DNA of 64,000 nt from assembly GCA_047967505.1 (NCBI GenBank), contig CM106540.1. One strand, written 5' to 3'. The position numbers were made by a program, and so were the translations under genes. Shown in pieces: positions 41,448 through 53,100 of this stretch (position 1 is the stretch's first letter; each line of letters begins with the position of its first letter). This DNA comes from Dipteris shenzhenensis. Lineage: Eukaryota; Polypodiophyta; Polypodiopsida; Gleicheniales. The notes beneath the pieces were generated by a model. It was not told where the DNA came from and made no database searches. It saw nothing but the letters and a program-made list of their open reading frames with translations.

Positions 41448-44184
41448 CTATTCATGTTTACTTGTCCATTTATGGTTTCTAAATATCTTCGATTCCCTCC
41501 ACTGTCTATGTCTCTCTACTGCAATTGAATTGTCTAGAGCTTGTCTTCGTCTTTGCTTTTGGGCTAGAAGAAAAGCAAGCTTGATTTTGGAGCTAGCAAC
41601 TTTTCTTTTAGCATGCAACCTTTGTAGTATGCCTCGGTAAAACCATTGGAAGACTTCCTTCAGACTATTCGCCTTCTGACTCCCTCCATAGTGTTGTGTG
41701 TGTCTAAAAAATGCATTACGTGCCATGTAGTGAGACTTCTCCATGCCTTGGGTAGACCAAATAGCTGGGCATCCATACTTTTTGACAAAATAGGGAAGGT
41801 GGTTGTATATGATATGCTGTAAGACATAAGAATGCATAGTAAGTAATAAAAAAAAGAGGATCACACTTAAGTAAAAGAAAAAGACAGAACCTTACCATGT
41901 AGTGAGTTATATTGCAGGCTGTCCACGCGTCTTTCATTGACTTCCCAAAATGTTTAATTGCCTCCTCAAAGTTCTTGTAATCACTCTTTGTCCATGTTAC
42001 TTTGTCACAGAACATGAAGAGTTGATCAAGAGACCTCCACACCTCTGCCTTCCTATTTCGTGCTTCCCCATCTGCCTCATGATCTTTCACAGCATTATGG
42101 ACTTGCTTCCACAATCCACAATTAATCTTTGAAACTGCTCTACCTTGCCTTACTTGCTTACTGTGTTTGGGTCGAGACAAGAATCTTCTTGCCTTAACAC
42201 CACCAATAGAGGGCTTGATTGGTACCTCCTTGCCATTGGTAGACTTTTTAAAATCCTTTGTGATTTGAACATCTCCTCCATGCATACCTATATCGGATAA
42301 CACTTTTTCCAATGCTTGAAGAGCATCCTTTCTATTTTTTTCGGGACGGAGTTTCCAAGCAAATCCAATATATAAAAATACCAATTTCTCAATAATTCGA
42401 CATAGACCATGCAATGTGCAGATGTGAACATTACATAGTGGAATGTCCAGAATGGCCTTGAAGTCAGGCTCAACTTTATCTCTATTAGGTGCTCTCTTCC
42501 ACCATTTTGAATCCATTACTTGAGCTGATTCTTTGCAGTAAAGACAAGGAGACTTTGAGTTGCCTCCTTTACTAATGTTATACATGCACTTAAGTGTTTT
42601 AAGATCCCCGGCCATGTGCCACTCTACTTGAAAATCACCTTTTCATGCAACATGGAGATTCTCGCCTTGCACTTGTCTTTTGATTATTGTTGGTATTTCC
42701 GTGTGATGAAACACCCAATCTAGTGTTTCATGGTCTTCGGTCTTCACCTATGAGATTATAGAAAACAAAAGTATTACTATATCAGATTTGAAAACAATGA
42801 CCAAAATCAAGTATAAAACAGCCCATGATCATACCTGGAACGAGCCTAACCACCATATGTGTTTCTCTGACTGCACACTAAAATACTTCAAACTCGCTTC
42901 AGTCAATGATGTATCAATCGCTCCATTCATCAATGTAATAGTAACTCTTTCCATTTTCTTTTCCTTTACAACCTCACACTCATCCAGTTTGATAACAAAT
43001 TTCAAAATGCCTTTGCACTCCTCAAATGTTATTCCATAAAACTCGACCATTCTTTTTTGAAGTTGTTGCAGATCTAAAAATATATTGTTCCAAGGATCAT
43101 ACACAGTGGTTCCTTTAACACCATGAAATATTTCTTCAATATGGATATACTGCCCAATAAATTCATCTATACTTTCATTCAAATGACCTCTTATCCTCCA
43201 CACGGTTGCTGGATTTGGCAGTAAAACTCGTTTAATCCTTTGATCTTTCAAAGTTGAGGATATCGCATGGAAAATCGAACTATATCCCTTCCTGCTAACT
43301 CCACTAACATCAAGAGCCTCTTGGATTATAGTGCCATCAACTTGATTATTGGATACAAAGTCCTCTACAACATTGCGTTTGACTGTTTTGTATTTTTTTT
43401 CCTCAATCAAACCTTTTGCTACACCGCAAGAAAGCAATCCTTTCATTTGTTTAACAGGAAGAAGGTTCGGGTCCATATTTTCTTTTGCAGGCTCCAATAA
43501 TTTCCTGTAATAACAACATTATATGACTATATTATTCAGCACCTCCATTCTTATTTTGCGACAATCAACGAAATAGATATAGTCTGGAAGAGAGCCTTTT
43601 TGAGTATACAAAATGATAAATTTCAATCTAACCTTGCTTCCTGAATTCGTCGCTTGCATCCACCAGTCCCAGCCTTCAAATTTGCAATGTTTTTAATCTT
43701 CCTGCTACGTTGTCCTGTCTCCAAGCACGGTTCTCTTCTTTCTTGCTCTTGTCAATTCTTTTTTACTCTTTGAATGCTCCTCGATTTCATTCTGCAACTG
43801 CTGCTCCAATTTTGCACGAATGGCTATCTCCTCCATCTTGGCCCCCTTTTCTTGTAGGTACATCATTTTATACGTTTCCGCAAATGCAGATTGCGCTGAA
43901 ATATAACCAAGAAGTCCATTTTGTCCATCGCCGGCAAACCTCAGTAATGTGGTGGGATTGACAAATGGAGGTGTAGAGTTTTTTACTTGACATTTTGGAT
44001 ATATGCTTCCGTCGCACCATAAGTCAATATGTTGAAGCCCTTCTCTTCTCATATTTTCCCACTGTTGAGCATTCAGCACCGTATCCTTTCGTCTTTTTTG
44101 TGCTGGAGCATATTGTTCTTCCAAGTCGATGTGAAGATGGTGTAATCGCTTCTTCTCAGATAGTGACTCACTAGTATCGGCCAT
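41448..44184 (-). pseudogene. Transposon gene D: DDE-type transposase-like gene with two lesions
   Basis: Exons are 44184-43633, 43504-42835, 42747-41896 and 41816-41448, about 813 residues if repaired. Exon 1 has a long coiled-coil-like Lys/Glu/Arg segment. Candidate catalytic residues: Asp at 42984 (FVIKLDECE, on a strand followed by another hydrophobic strand), Asp at 42606 (MAGDLKTLKCMY, followed by NSKSPCLYCK with a CxxC), and Glu at 41741 (STQGMEKSHYMAR, followed by HTQHYGG). IPLCNVHICTLHGLCRI is another conserved-looking block. The layout fits an RNase-H-fold DDE transposase with a zinc-binding insert, but I cannot place the superfamily. Lesions: a frame change near 43740 in exon 1 and an in-frame TGA at 42643-42645. 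It starts just inside the right terminal repeat. Confidence 0.75.
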
Positions 44185-44553
44185 TTTTTGTGCTCCTCAG
44201 GTTGCGAAGTTTGTTTTTCAATCTCATAGTCATTTTGTAACATGAATCGTGGAAGTGTGGCGGTATCCATGTGAATATTTTGAAAACTTGCAATCACTAA
44301 GTTCAGTGATGGACTCTTAATGAAAGACCTGCACACGTCGGCCAAAGAGATGCGGAATCTTTGGTAAACAAAAAAAAATCTAAGAGGATATTTAATACAA
44401 AATCGTGTTAGTCAGACAAAAGATTATCTTATTCCTTTTTGAATTGACAGTTCTGTAGTCCTTACTAACAAATCTGAGCCACGTTTCCGTATTTTACTAT
44501 TTTTGAGGTCTTTTAGGAGAGAAATAAATCAAAAAATAGTGAATTTCTTACAG

Positions 44554-44586
44554 GGCCCCAAAATGAGTTCCCTTTTTCCCTAATGG
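44554..44586 (-). repeat. Right terminal inverted repeat of the large transposon
   Basis: The + strand reads GGCCCCAAAATGAGTTCCCT then TTTTCCCTAATGG, the inverted partner of 32839-32871 (30 of 33). Confidence 0.9.
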
Positions 44587-44594
44587 CTCATAAG
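44587..44594. repeat. Target-site duplication, right
   Basis: CTCATAAG, paired with CTCAAAAG at 32831-32838. Confidence 0.72.
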
Positions 44595-44739
44595 GAATGG
44601 ATTAGGGAATGCTTAGTGGGCTAATGAAAGGGGCTTGGAGGTTCCCAAGGATGCCTAACTGGCCCATCCTATGTGGGTTAAGCCCACCTCTCCCCCCCCA
44701 TCAACGAGGGCCCAGGGGAGGTGGCCACTTTTTCAAATT

Positions 44740-46236
44740 TGAATTTTCAAATTTTGAATCTTCGTCCCTTCCTCTTCCTCCCCCTCCCTCTCTCTCCACC
44801 TCCCTCCTTCCTCCTTCCCCTCTTCCTCCTTCCTCCCTCTTCCTCTCCCTCCCTCCCCCTCCCCCTTCCTCTCCCTCCCTCTTCCTCTCCCCCCCTCCTT
44901 CTTGCTCCTCCTCCTTCCTCCTTTCTCTTCCTCTTCCTCCAGCCGCCCTACTCCTTCTACCTCCTCCTCCTCCCTCCTTCCTCTCCCTTCCTTCTCCAGC
45001 TGTCCCACTCCCTCTCCCCACTTCTAGTGGCCCTACTCCCCCTCCCTTCTTTCTCTCCCCTCCTCCTCCTTGCTGCAGTAGCTCTCCCTCCTCCCTATTG
45101 TAGCAGCTCCTTCCCTCCTTCTTGCAGCAGCTCTCCCCTCCTCCCTATTATAGCAGCTCCTTCCCTCCCTCTTCCTCCAGCTGCCCTACTCATTCTAGAT
45201 CCTCCTCCTTCCTCCATCCTCTCCCCTCCTCCTCCTTCCTCAAGCTGCTCTCTCCCCTCCCCCCTTCCTCCTCTCCCCTCCTTCTTGCTCCTCCTCCTCC
45301 CTCCTCCCTCTCCCTCTTCCTCCAGCCGCCCTACTCCTTCTGGCTCCTCCTCCCTCCTTCCTGTCCCCTCCTCTAGTGGCCTTGCTCCCCCTCCCTTCTT
45401 CCTCTCCCCTCCTCCTTCTTGCAGTAGCTCTCCCCTCCTCCTCCCTATTGTAGCAGATCTTTCCCTCCCTTTTGCTCTAGCCTCCCTACACTCCTCCTCC
45501 TCTCCCCTCCTCGTTCTTGCTTTTCCTCCTCCCTCCTCCTTCCTCTCCCTCTTTCTCTAGTTGCCCTACTCCTTTCGGTTTCTCTTGCTCCCTCCTTCCT
45601 CTCCCCTCCTTCTCCAGCCGTCCCACTCCCTCTCCCCTCCTCCAGCGGCCTTGCTCCCCCTCCTTTCTTCCTCTCCCCTCCTCCTACTTCTTGCAGCAGC
45701 TCTCCCTGCCTCTCCCTATTGTAGCAACTGCTTCCCTCCTCCTTCCTACAACAGCTTTCCCCTCCTCCCTATTGTAGTAGCTCCTTCCCTACCTCTTCCT
45801 CCAGCCGCCCTGCTCCTTTTGGCTCCTCCTCCTCCCTCCTTCCTCTCCCCTCCTTGTCCAGCCGTTCCACTCCCTCTCCCCTCCTCAAGTGGCCCTACTC
45901 CCCCTCCCTTCTACCTCTCCCCTCCTCCTTCCTATTATAGTAGCTCCTTCCCTCCCTTTCGCACTAGCCTCCCTACTCTCCTCCTCCTCTCCCCTCCTCG
46001 CTGTTGCTCCTCCTCCTCCCTCCTTCCTCTCCCTCTTCCTCTAGCCTCCTCAGTCCTTATGGCTCCTCCTCCTCCCTCCCTCCTCTCCCCTCCTCTAGTC
46101 GTCCCACTCCCTCTCCCCTCCTCCAACAGCCTTGCTCCCCCTCCCTTCTTCCTCTCCCTTTCTCGTCCTTCCTGCAGTAGCTCTCCCCTCCTCCCTATTG
46201 TAGTAGCTCCTTCCCTCCCTTTTGCACTAGCCTCCC
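44740..46236. repeat. Pyrimidine-rich low-complexity tract, part 1
   Basis: About 1.5 kb of nearly pure C/T on the + strand, built from CTCCTCC, CCTCTCCCCTCC and TTCCTCC words. Recurring longer words are TATTGTAGCAGCTCCTTCCC, GCCCTACTCCTTCTGGCTCC and TTCTTCCTCTCCCC. Very long open frames on both strands (up to 279 codons) are artefacts of this composition. Part 2 continues after the copia-B insertion at 51716. Confidence 0.88.
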
Positions 46237-46534
46237 TGTAAAGAATGAGGGAGAGAGATAGGAGACTCAAGTTCAGCTTTCTTCACAACACACAAAAGAG
46301 AGAGGACACAAGGTTGGAGGGTGAAGTATTTCTTCACTTTTGCACACAACAACAATACAATAGAAGAGGGAAATACCCTATATGTCAAACCCTAGAATAC
46401 GTGGTTCATATGTGAACCCAAACCAAAAACATACGTGGTAGTCTAACTACACCACGAGTACAACTATCATAGGCGGTGACATAAATGATAGTCATCCAGG
46501 AGATATATCGGGGGTAGAGCTTGATATCTCAACA
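46237..46534 (-). repeat. copia-B 3' LTR
   Basis: TGTAAAGAATGAGG...GATATCTCAACA, 298 bp. Differs from the right copy at GTATTTC/GTCTTTC, ACATACG/ACATATG and GGGGGT/GGGAGT. Confidence 0.95.
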
Positions 46535-49500
46535 CTCCCCCTCAAGCTCAAATCCATCTCACGTACACCAAGCAAGCTCCTAAATCTGCGAAGCTTCTCG
46601 GTACCCAATGCCTTCGTAAAAATATCAGCCACCTGCTCCTCAATGCTGACATAGACAAGATCAATCTCACCAGCTAGAACCTTCTCTCTCACAAAGTGAT
46701 AATGCACCTCAATGTGCTTCGTTCTAGCATGATAAACTGGGTTATTAGCAAGCATGATGCTGCTAATGTTGTCACAATGAATGACAACTGCTGCATGAAT
46801 TGATTGTCCCATATCTGCAAGTAGCTTTCGTAACCAAGCTACCTCACATGCAGCCATTGCTGCACCCCTGTACTCAGCCTCTGTGCTCGACAAGGCAACT
46901 GTTGGCTACTTCTTGCTGCTCCAACTGATGGCACCACTCCCAAGGGAAAACATAAAACCACTAGTAGATCTCCTGTCTGAGACACTACCAGCCCAATCAG
47001 CATCTGTTATCCATGTACCTGTAATGTACACCCAGCTTTATAAAACAGTCCATAATGCAATGTGGACTTCACATACCGCAGTATGCGCCTAGCCGCATCC
47101 AAATGTGGCTTCCTCGGTGCCTGCATAAACTGACTTACCAGCCCCACAGCATAGCTCAAATCTGGTCTGGTTATAGTCATGTAAATCAAGCTACCTACTA
47201 TGCGCCTGTACATAGTAATATCTTCAAGAAGCTCACCTGTCTCTGCATTGAGCTTCACATTCTGCTCCAATGGAACAGAAATAGGCTTATAGCCTGTCAT
47301 CCCATATTTGGAGAGCATGTCCAAACCGTATTGCCTTTGCAACAGCCATATCCCACTCGGGGATCTAATAACCTCAATGCCCAAGAAGTAACGCAGCTCT
47401 CCCAAATCCTTCATCTCAAATTTCTGCTTCAACAACAGCTTCACTTCATTAATGTCTGCATCACTATCACCTGTAATAATCAAGTCATCAACATAGATGA
47501 CTACAAGCACAATCCCTCTGTTTGTCCTTTTCACATAAAGTGAAAAATCTGAATTGGAAATCTGAAATCCAATAGTGACAAGATATTGCCCTATCTTGTC
47601 TGACCATGCTCTCGGCGCCTGTTTTAAGCCATACAAGGCTTTGCGCAACCTGCATACAAAATCGGGGTGTGAATTATCCTCATAACCTTCTGGCTGCATC
47701 ATATAAACCTCTTCCTGCAAATCACCATGCAAGAAGGCATTTTTCACATCCATCTGATGCAAAGACCATCCCTTTGCAGCAGCCATAGCAATTACTGCTC
47801 TCACAGTTGCCATCCTTGCAACTGGGCTGAAAGTTTCCTCATAGTCAATGCCATATGTTTGCGCAAAACCTTTGGCAACCAATCTTGCCTTGTACCTGCT
47901 AACAGATCCATCAGCATTGTGCTTTACTTTGTAAACCCACTTGCAGCCAATAGCCTTCTTATCATGAGGCAGAGGCATCAAATCCCAAGTGTGGTTTGCA
48001 TCCAAGGCAGCCATCTCTTCATCCATAGCTGCTTCCCAATTTTTATGCCCTGCTGCATCCTCAAAACATGTGGGCTCTGGCTCCTCTAGAACCTTGACCA
48101 TATAAGCATAGTGATGTGTTGTATACCCATCATATCTCAGCCTGTCAACTGGATACTTAATACGAGTGGACCTCCGTACAACTGGATCAGTTGCAGGAGT
48201 CTTTAAATCATGCCTGCTTTTCCTTGCACTAGGTGTAACAATAGAAGGAATCCCAAGTTCCTCATCAAGGCTCATTTCAGAGCCACTTGACTCTCCATCA
48301 ACATGAGAGCTACCAGCAGACACATCAAACACTGGAGCATGGTCTACTTTTTCTTTTCCCTTATGTGATACCTGCACAACACTATCAGGGCTGCCATGTG
48401 ACGATTCACTAGATCTCAATCTCCCTGTCCATGCATTAGATCCACTAGTAGAGGACTCTCTGGGTCCTTGAGATTGCTGCTCTGCATTTATTGCAGCATT
48501 CCCATTTCCTGCATCTGCATCTCCTACCATAACAGTTGGTGCATACCAGCTGCTCATTTCATCAAAAACAACATCTCTGCTCACTTGCATTTTGCGGGTG
48601 GAAGGGTTATAACAGCGATACCCTTTCTGGTGCAGAGCATATCCAATAAAGATGCATTTTTCTGCCTTTGGATCCAGCTTTGTTCTCTTCTCATCAGGAA
48701 CATGAACATAAGCTATGCAACCACAAATACCTTCAAGTGAGAAATATCTGGTTTTTGGCCTGTATACATTTCTTCAGGCGTCATGCCATGGACAGCTGCA
48801 GTGGGGGTTCTGTTCATAATATAAACAGCAGTTGCTACTGCTTCAGCCCAAAAATAATCAGGCATGTTTTTCTCATTTAGGATCACCCGTCCTACTTCTG
48901 CAATATGCCTGTTCTTCCTTTCTGCAACCCCATTCTACTGAGGGGTAGACCTGCATGAGTACTTCCTTTCAATTCCCTGTTCTTTCACATATTCACAAAA
49001 TTCTTCTGAAAAGTACTCTCCCCCTCCATTAGATCTTAGCACTTTAATATGCACACCTTTCTCTTTTTCAACCATGGCCTTAAAAGCCTTGAAATGGCTG
49101 AACACTTCACTTTTGTGCTTCATAAAATAAATCCACACCTTCCTAGTGTAGTCATCAATAAACGTCACATAATAATGGCATCCACCAATAGAAGCAGTTT
49201 TGGTTGTCCAAACATCTGAATGGATCACTTCCAAAGGTCTTCTACTCACCTTAGCATTTTTGGGAAATGCATGTCTGGCCTGCTTACCCATTTGGCATGC
49301 TTCACATACCTTTTGCATTCCCTCAACTCTGAATTTAGGCAAACCTGCAACAATGCTTTTCGTTTGCATAGATTTCAGCCTTTGTATATTCACGTGCCCA
49401 ATGCGCTTGTGCCATATCTCAATATCTGCAATGACACCTCTCCCATGCGCAAACATAGCGGCTTTCACCTCAGGCATATCAACATCCAAGGTGAACATTC

Positions 49501-50839
49501 TGCCATTTTTGTTGCCTTTCGCAACCAAGCGGCACTTATTTTTCAAGTCCTCAACAAAGCATCCATCAGGATTAAATCTAACCTGCAGACCTTGCTCAAC
49601 CATCTGGCCTACTGAAACCAGGTTCTTAGTGATTTTTGGAACATGAAGTACATCTGCCAAGTACTTCGTTTTGCCATCCTGCATAGCCAATGGCACTTTA
49701 CCAACCTGCATAATTGGGTGCGCAGTATCATCACCTGTTTCAACATAACCTGGCTTATCCAAATTTCTAACATCATGAAACCACTCACCATGACTGGTCA
49801 TGTGGTTAGAGGCACCTGAATCAACATACCAAACATCATTGCAAGCTGCAGCATCTCCTGACATGGAGTTAACCATATGCTGCATCACAAAAAGGTGCTC
49901 ATTTTTGTCGTCACCATGCCCACTTGATGATGCATAGTTGCTTTGCTGCAACTTCCCACTTTTGATGTCATTCTGCTTTTTATAGCATGTATTCTCCTTG
50001 TGTCCAGGCTTTCCACAATAATAGGATTCTATGCTGCTATTTACTTGCTGGTTCCTTTGCCATGAACCACGGCCTCTTTGGCTCCCCCTGCCTCTAGAAC
50101 TACCACGTCCTCCTCCATAGGACTGGTTTTCTTGTTGTTGCTGTTGGTTCTGATTTCCTGCACGGCCACCAAAACGGCCTCTTCCTCTACCCCTGCCTCT
50201 ACCTGTATTCGAGTAGAAAGCAGTCTCTTGAGAAGTTGAGGTGGCTGAACCACCATTCCTTTGCTCTTCACTCAGCAAGAGAGCAATAAGTTCCTGAAAA
50301 TCAGGAAATGTTTCACGGACTGCAATGGATGTCCGAAACTGTGCATAATCTTTCCCAAGACCATTCAAGGTCATGGACACCAAGTCCTCATCATCAACAA
50401 GTGCTCCAATGGAGGCAAGAGAATCTACAAGGCCTTTCACCTTCAAGGAATACTCATTTATATTCAGATTTTTCCTTTGCACATTGTGCAACTCCTGCTT
50501 TAGCTGCATCTTTCGTGCTTTGGTATTTGTGCTATACAGCTTCACCAATGTATCCCATGCCTCCTTAGGCGTCTCTACATCCTGTATATGCACAATCATA
50601 GAATCTGAAATGCTAACAGACAGCCAATACAGGCATTTTCTGGCTTTTTCATGCCATTCTTTAAAGGCCTTCAATTCAGCAGGAGTGGGAGCAGTACCCA
50701 AAACTGGTTCTGCAGTTTCACCACTGATGTAATCCCAAACTCTTTTTCCCATAAGGAAGTTTGTCATCCTGAACTTCCATGCTTGGAAGTTGTTCTTGTC
50801 AAGCTTCTCACTGACAATGGTAGACAGATTCTCAGACAT
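46492..50839 (-). pseudogene. copia-B gag-pol with at least four breaks
   Basis: The long frame starts at 50839 (MSENLSTIVSEKLDK): gag, an Arg/Gly-rich stretch and zinc knuckle YYCGKPGHKENTC (first Cys is Ser), protease WYVDSGASNHM, integrase HHCC (HKRIGH...CEACQMGK), and a core with HSDVW but RSNGGGEY where the second catalytic Asp is Asn. Breaks: TAG at 48935-48937 inside PQ(Q)NGVAERK, a two-base insertion near 48727 (LKVFG), a one-base deletion near 47008, and TAG near 46905. Reverse transcriptase is intact in 48590-47007 (KWVYKVKHNADGS, YVDDLIITGD). RNase H ends 46893-46492 (CDNISSIMLANNPVYHARTK). Confidence 0.93.
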
Positions 50840-51403
50840 TTTACAAATCACGAATTGCAACAGCAACCTGTAAACACAGCAAATGCCTCACAAGGGCAAA
50901 TAGCAAAACTTCTGCGAAAAGCCTCACAGGGGCAGATCTGCAACACTGACGAAAGTGGTATTTCACCACACAGTCACTTCCTAGTGACGATTTTGCATCA
51001 ACAGGCAACACGCATGAATCTGCAACTCCCAATATCTTTGCACACAGGCATACGATGCAATTTCTGTGGCACTTTTCCACCGACTAGCTGTGCAGTGGTC
51101 GCACAGCGAAAAACAGGGCCTTTTTCTGAGTGCCTGCGAACAACTTGCGCCTTCAAAACGGGCCCCGAAACGGCCTCAAATCAAAAAAATAAAGTCACCT
51201 AGGGCTTTGCCCTAACCCTCAGCATATACTGCGCTCTCGCCACACCGCGAAGGGCCTCTCAATCTGAAACAGTGCACTCCTGCACTTCTGGCTGTGCTAC
51301 CTGCAGAGATTTGCTCCCAAACTCGAAATAGGAAAGCAACACGGGTCCTCTTACCAGGACACCGCAAACTTGGCTTGCTTTCTTGAGCTCCTTACCACGA
51401 ACA

Positions 51404-51417
51404 AGGCTCTGATACCA
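51404..51417 (-). other. copia-B primer-binding site
   Basis: The minus strand reads TGGTATCAGAGCCT directly inside the right LTR: initiator Met tRNA complement, the same class as copia-A. Confidence 0.93.
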
Positions 51418-51715
51418 TGTAAAGAATGAGGGAGAGAGATAGGAGACTCAAGTTCAGCTTTCTTCACAACACACAAAAGAGAGAGGACACAAGGTTGGAG
51501 GGTGAAGTCTTTCTTCACTTTTGCACACAACAACAATACAATAGAAGAGGGAAATACCCTATATGTCAAACCCTAGAATACGTGGTTCATATGTGAACCC
51601 AAACCAAAAACATATGTGGTAGTCTAACTACACCACGAGTACAACTATCATAGGCGGTGACATAAATGATAGTCATCCAGGAGATATATCGGGAGTAGAG
51701 CTTGATATCTCAACA
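51418..51715 (-). repeat. copia-B 5' LTR
   Basis: 298 bp, TGTAAAGAATGAGG...CTCAACA, paired with 46237-46534. Confidence 0.95.
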
Positions 51716-52375
51716 CTCCCTACTCCTTCTCCTCTCCCCTCCTCCTTGCTCCTCCTTCTCCCTCCTTCTCCCTCCTTCTCCCTCTTCCTCCAACTTCCCT
51801 ACTCCTTCTGGCTCCTCATCCTCCCTCCTTCTCTAAACATCCCACTCCGACTCCACCTCCTCCAGCAGCCTTGCTCCCCCTTCCTTCTTCCTCTCCCCTC
51901 CTCCTTCCTGTAGCAGCTCTCCCCTCCTCCTCCCTATTGTAGCAGCTCCTTCTGTCCTCCTTTGTGTAGCAGCTCTCCTCTCCTCCTCCCTATTGTAGCA
52001 GCTCCTTCCCTCCCTCTTCCTCCAGCCGCTCTACTCCTTCTGGCTCCTCCTACTCCCTCCTTCCTCTCCCCTCCTCCTTCCTGCAACTCCCTCCTCTCCC
52101 CTCCTCCTTCTTGCTCCTCCTCCTCCCTCCTCCCTCTCCCTCTTCCTCCAGCTACCCTACTCCTTCTGGCTCCTCCTCCCCCCTCCTTCCTCTCCCCTCC
52201 TTCTCCACCCGTCCCCGTCCCCGTCCCACTCCCTTTCCCCTCCTCCAGTAGCCATGCTCCCCCTCCCTTCTTTCTCTCCCCTCGTCCTCTTTCCTGCAGC
52301 AGCTCTCCCCTCCTCCTCCCTCTTGTAACAGCTCCTTTCCTCCCTTTTGCACCAACCTCCCTACTCTCCTCCTCC
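51716..52375. repeat. Pyrimidine-rich low-complexity tract, part 2
   Basis: Continuation of the tract at 44740-46236, using the same recurring words, including TATTGTAGCAGCTCCTTC and CTACTCCTTCTGGCTCCTCC. Its 187-codon open frame is a composition artefact. Confidence 0.88.
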
Positions 52376-53100
52376 TCTTATTCTTACTCTGACAAATCCC
52401 ATTGCAAAACAAGGAACTTAGTGGCAAAGCCCATCCACCTAACTTGGAGCAAGCTCGTTAAAAGAAAACAAGCTTTGGAAAGGTCTTTTCATGGCCAAGT
52501 TCAACGTGTTGTGGAGAAGGAATGAGAGAAGTCGTGAGAATGAATACAAAAGTTGAAGGGAACACCTTTGGGGTTGAAGGAGAGGAAAACACAATTGCAA
52601 TCTATGGATTCATTGTCGGCTAATAGTGGTGTCCGAAAGAGCAGAGTACAGGCTGCAAGGTTAGATCCCCAATGTTTCAATGAAGTTTCTTACTTTGAAG
52701 TATTCATGGTGTGCATTGTTTCCACTAAGACTTGCTTGTACTCAACTTTAGGAATTTCATGGAGGATGTGATGGGAACAATGGAAATGGATGGTATTGAC
52801 CCTTCATATGTTTTGAGAAGCTTAATAAATCCAAGTGATGTCATTGAAGTGTTGAAGGACCCTAGACAAAAAGGGTTGTGTGAATAGGTAGGGAGGTACT
52901 TGGAGAGTAGCTAAGGAAGGGGTGGGGGCATCATTTGGAGAAGCGTGAGAGGAAGATGTTTTGGGAGAGGGAGGTTCAAAAGGATTAATCATCTGTGTTA
53001 GATTGACAGGAGGTTAAGGATACAAAGAGCCGATGTTGATGGGATGCCTCTTGGGGTCTATGAGCCAAAATCCATAGCCAATTTCTCACCAAGCAGGACC
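52376..53100. other. Spacer, nothing recognised
   Basis: A 72-codon frame (52553-52771) shows no family signature. The sequence near 52390-52520 could be a gag-like fragment, but I cannot support it. Confidence 0.3.

Larger units (their letters stand above)
32839..44586. mobile_element. 11.7 kb TIR DNA transposon carrying an H3-peptidase fusion gene
   Basis: The element is bounded by 33 bp terminal inverted repeats and an 8 bp target duplication. It encodes four multi-exon genes in two convergent pairs: A (33523-34770, +) facing B (36955-34975, -), and C (38497-41124, +) facing D (44184-41448, -). D is transposase-like. B joins a histone-H3 domain to a C48 cysteine peptidase. B and C diverge from a common region flanked by six 73 bp palindromes. 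C48 (Ulp1-like) peptidases are known passengers of Mutator-like, CACTA and Zisupton/KDZ elements; a linked histone domain is not something I know of. Superfamily is undetermined. This copy has a broken transposase, so it would need help in trans to move. Confidence 0.88.
46237..51715 (-). mobile_element. Ty1/copia LTR retrotransposon, young but inactive (copia-B)
   Basis: 5479 bp, minus orientation, inserted in the pyrimidine tract with target duplication CTCCC (46232-46236 and 51716-51720). The LTRs are 298 bp each and differ at about three positions that I can see, indicating a fairly recent insertion. The primer-binding site next to the right LTR matches initiator Met tRNA, and the polypurine tract next to the left LTR appears as CTCCCCCTCAAGC on the + strand. 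Confidence 0.96.

Noticed and set aside
32839-44586. Assigning the large transposon to hAT, KDZ or Mutator
   Set aside because: The 8 bp target duplication and Ulp1-like passenger fit several superfamilies, and the transposase motifs I can read do not settle it.
44609-46241. Open frames of up to 279 codons rich in Pro, Ser and Leu (and Glu/Arg/Gly on the other strand)
   Set aside because: They follow directly from C/T-only composition, overlap in several frames and have no domain.
50651-51202. 183-codon + strand frame
   Set aside because: Antisense shadow of copia-B gag and its leader.
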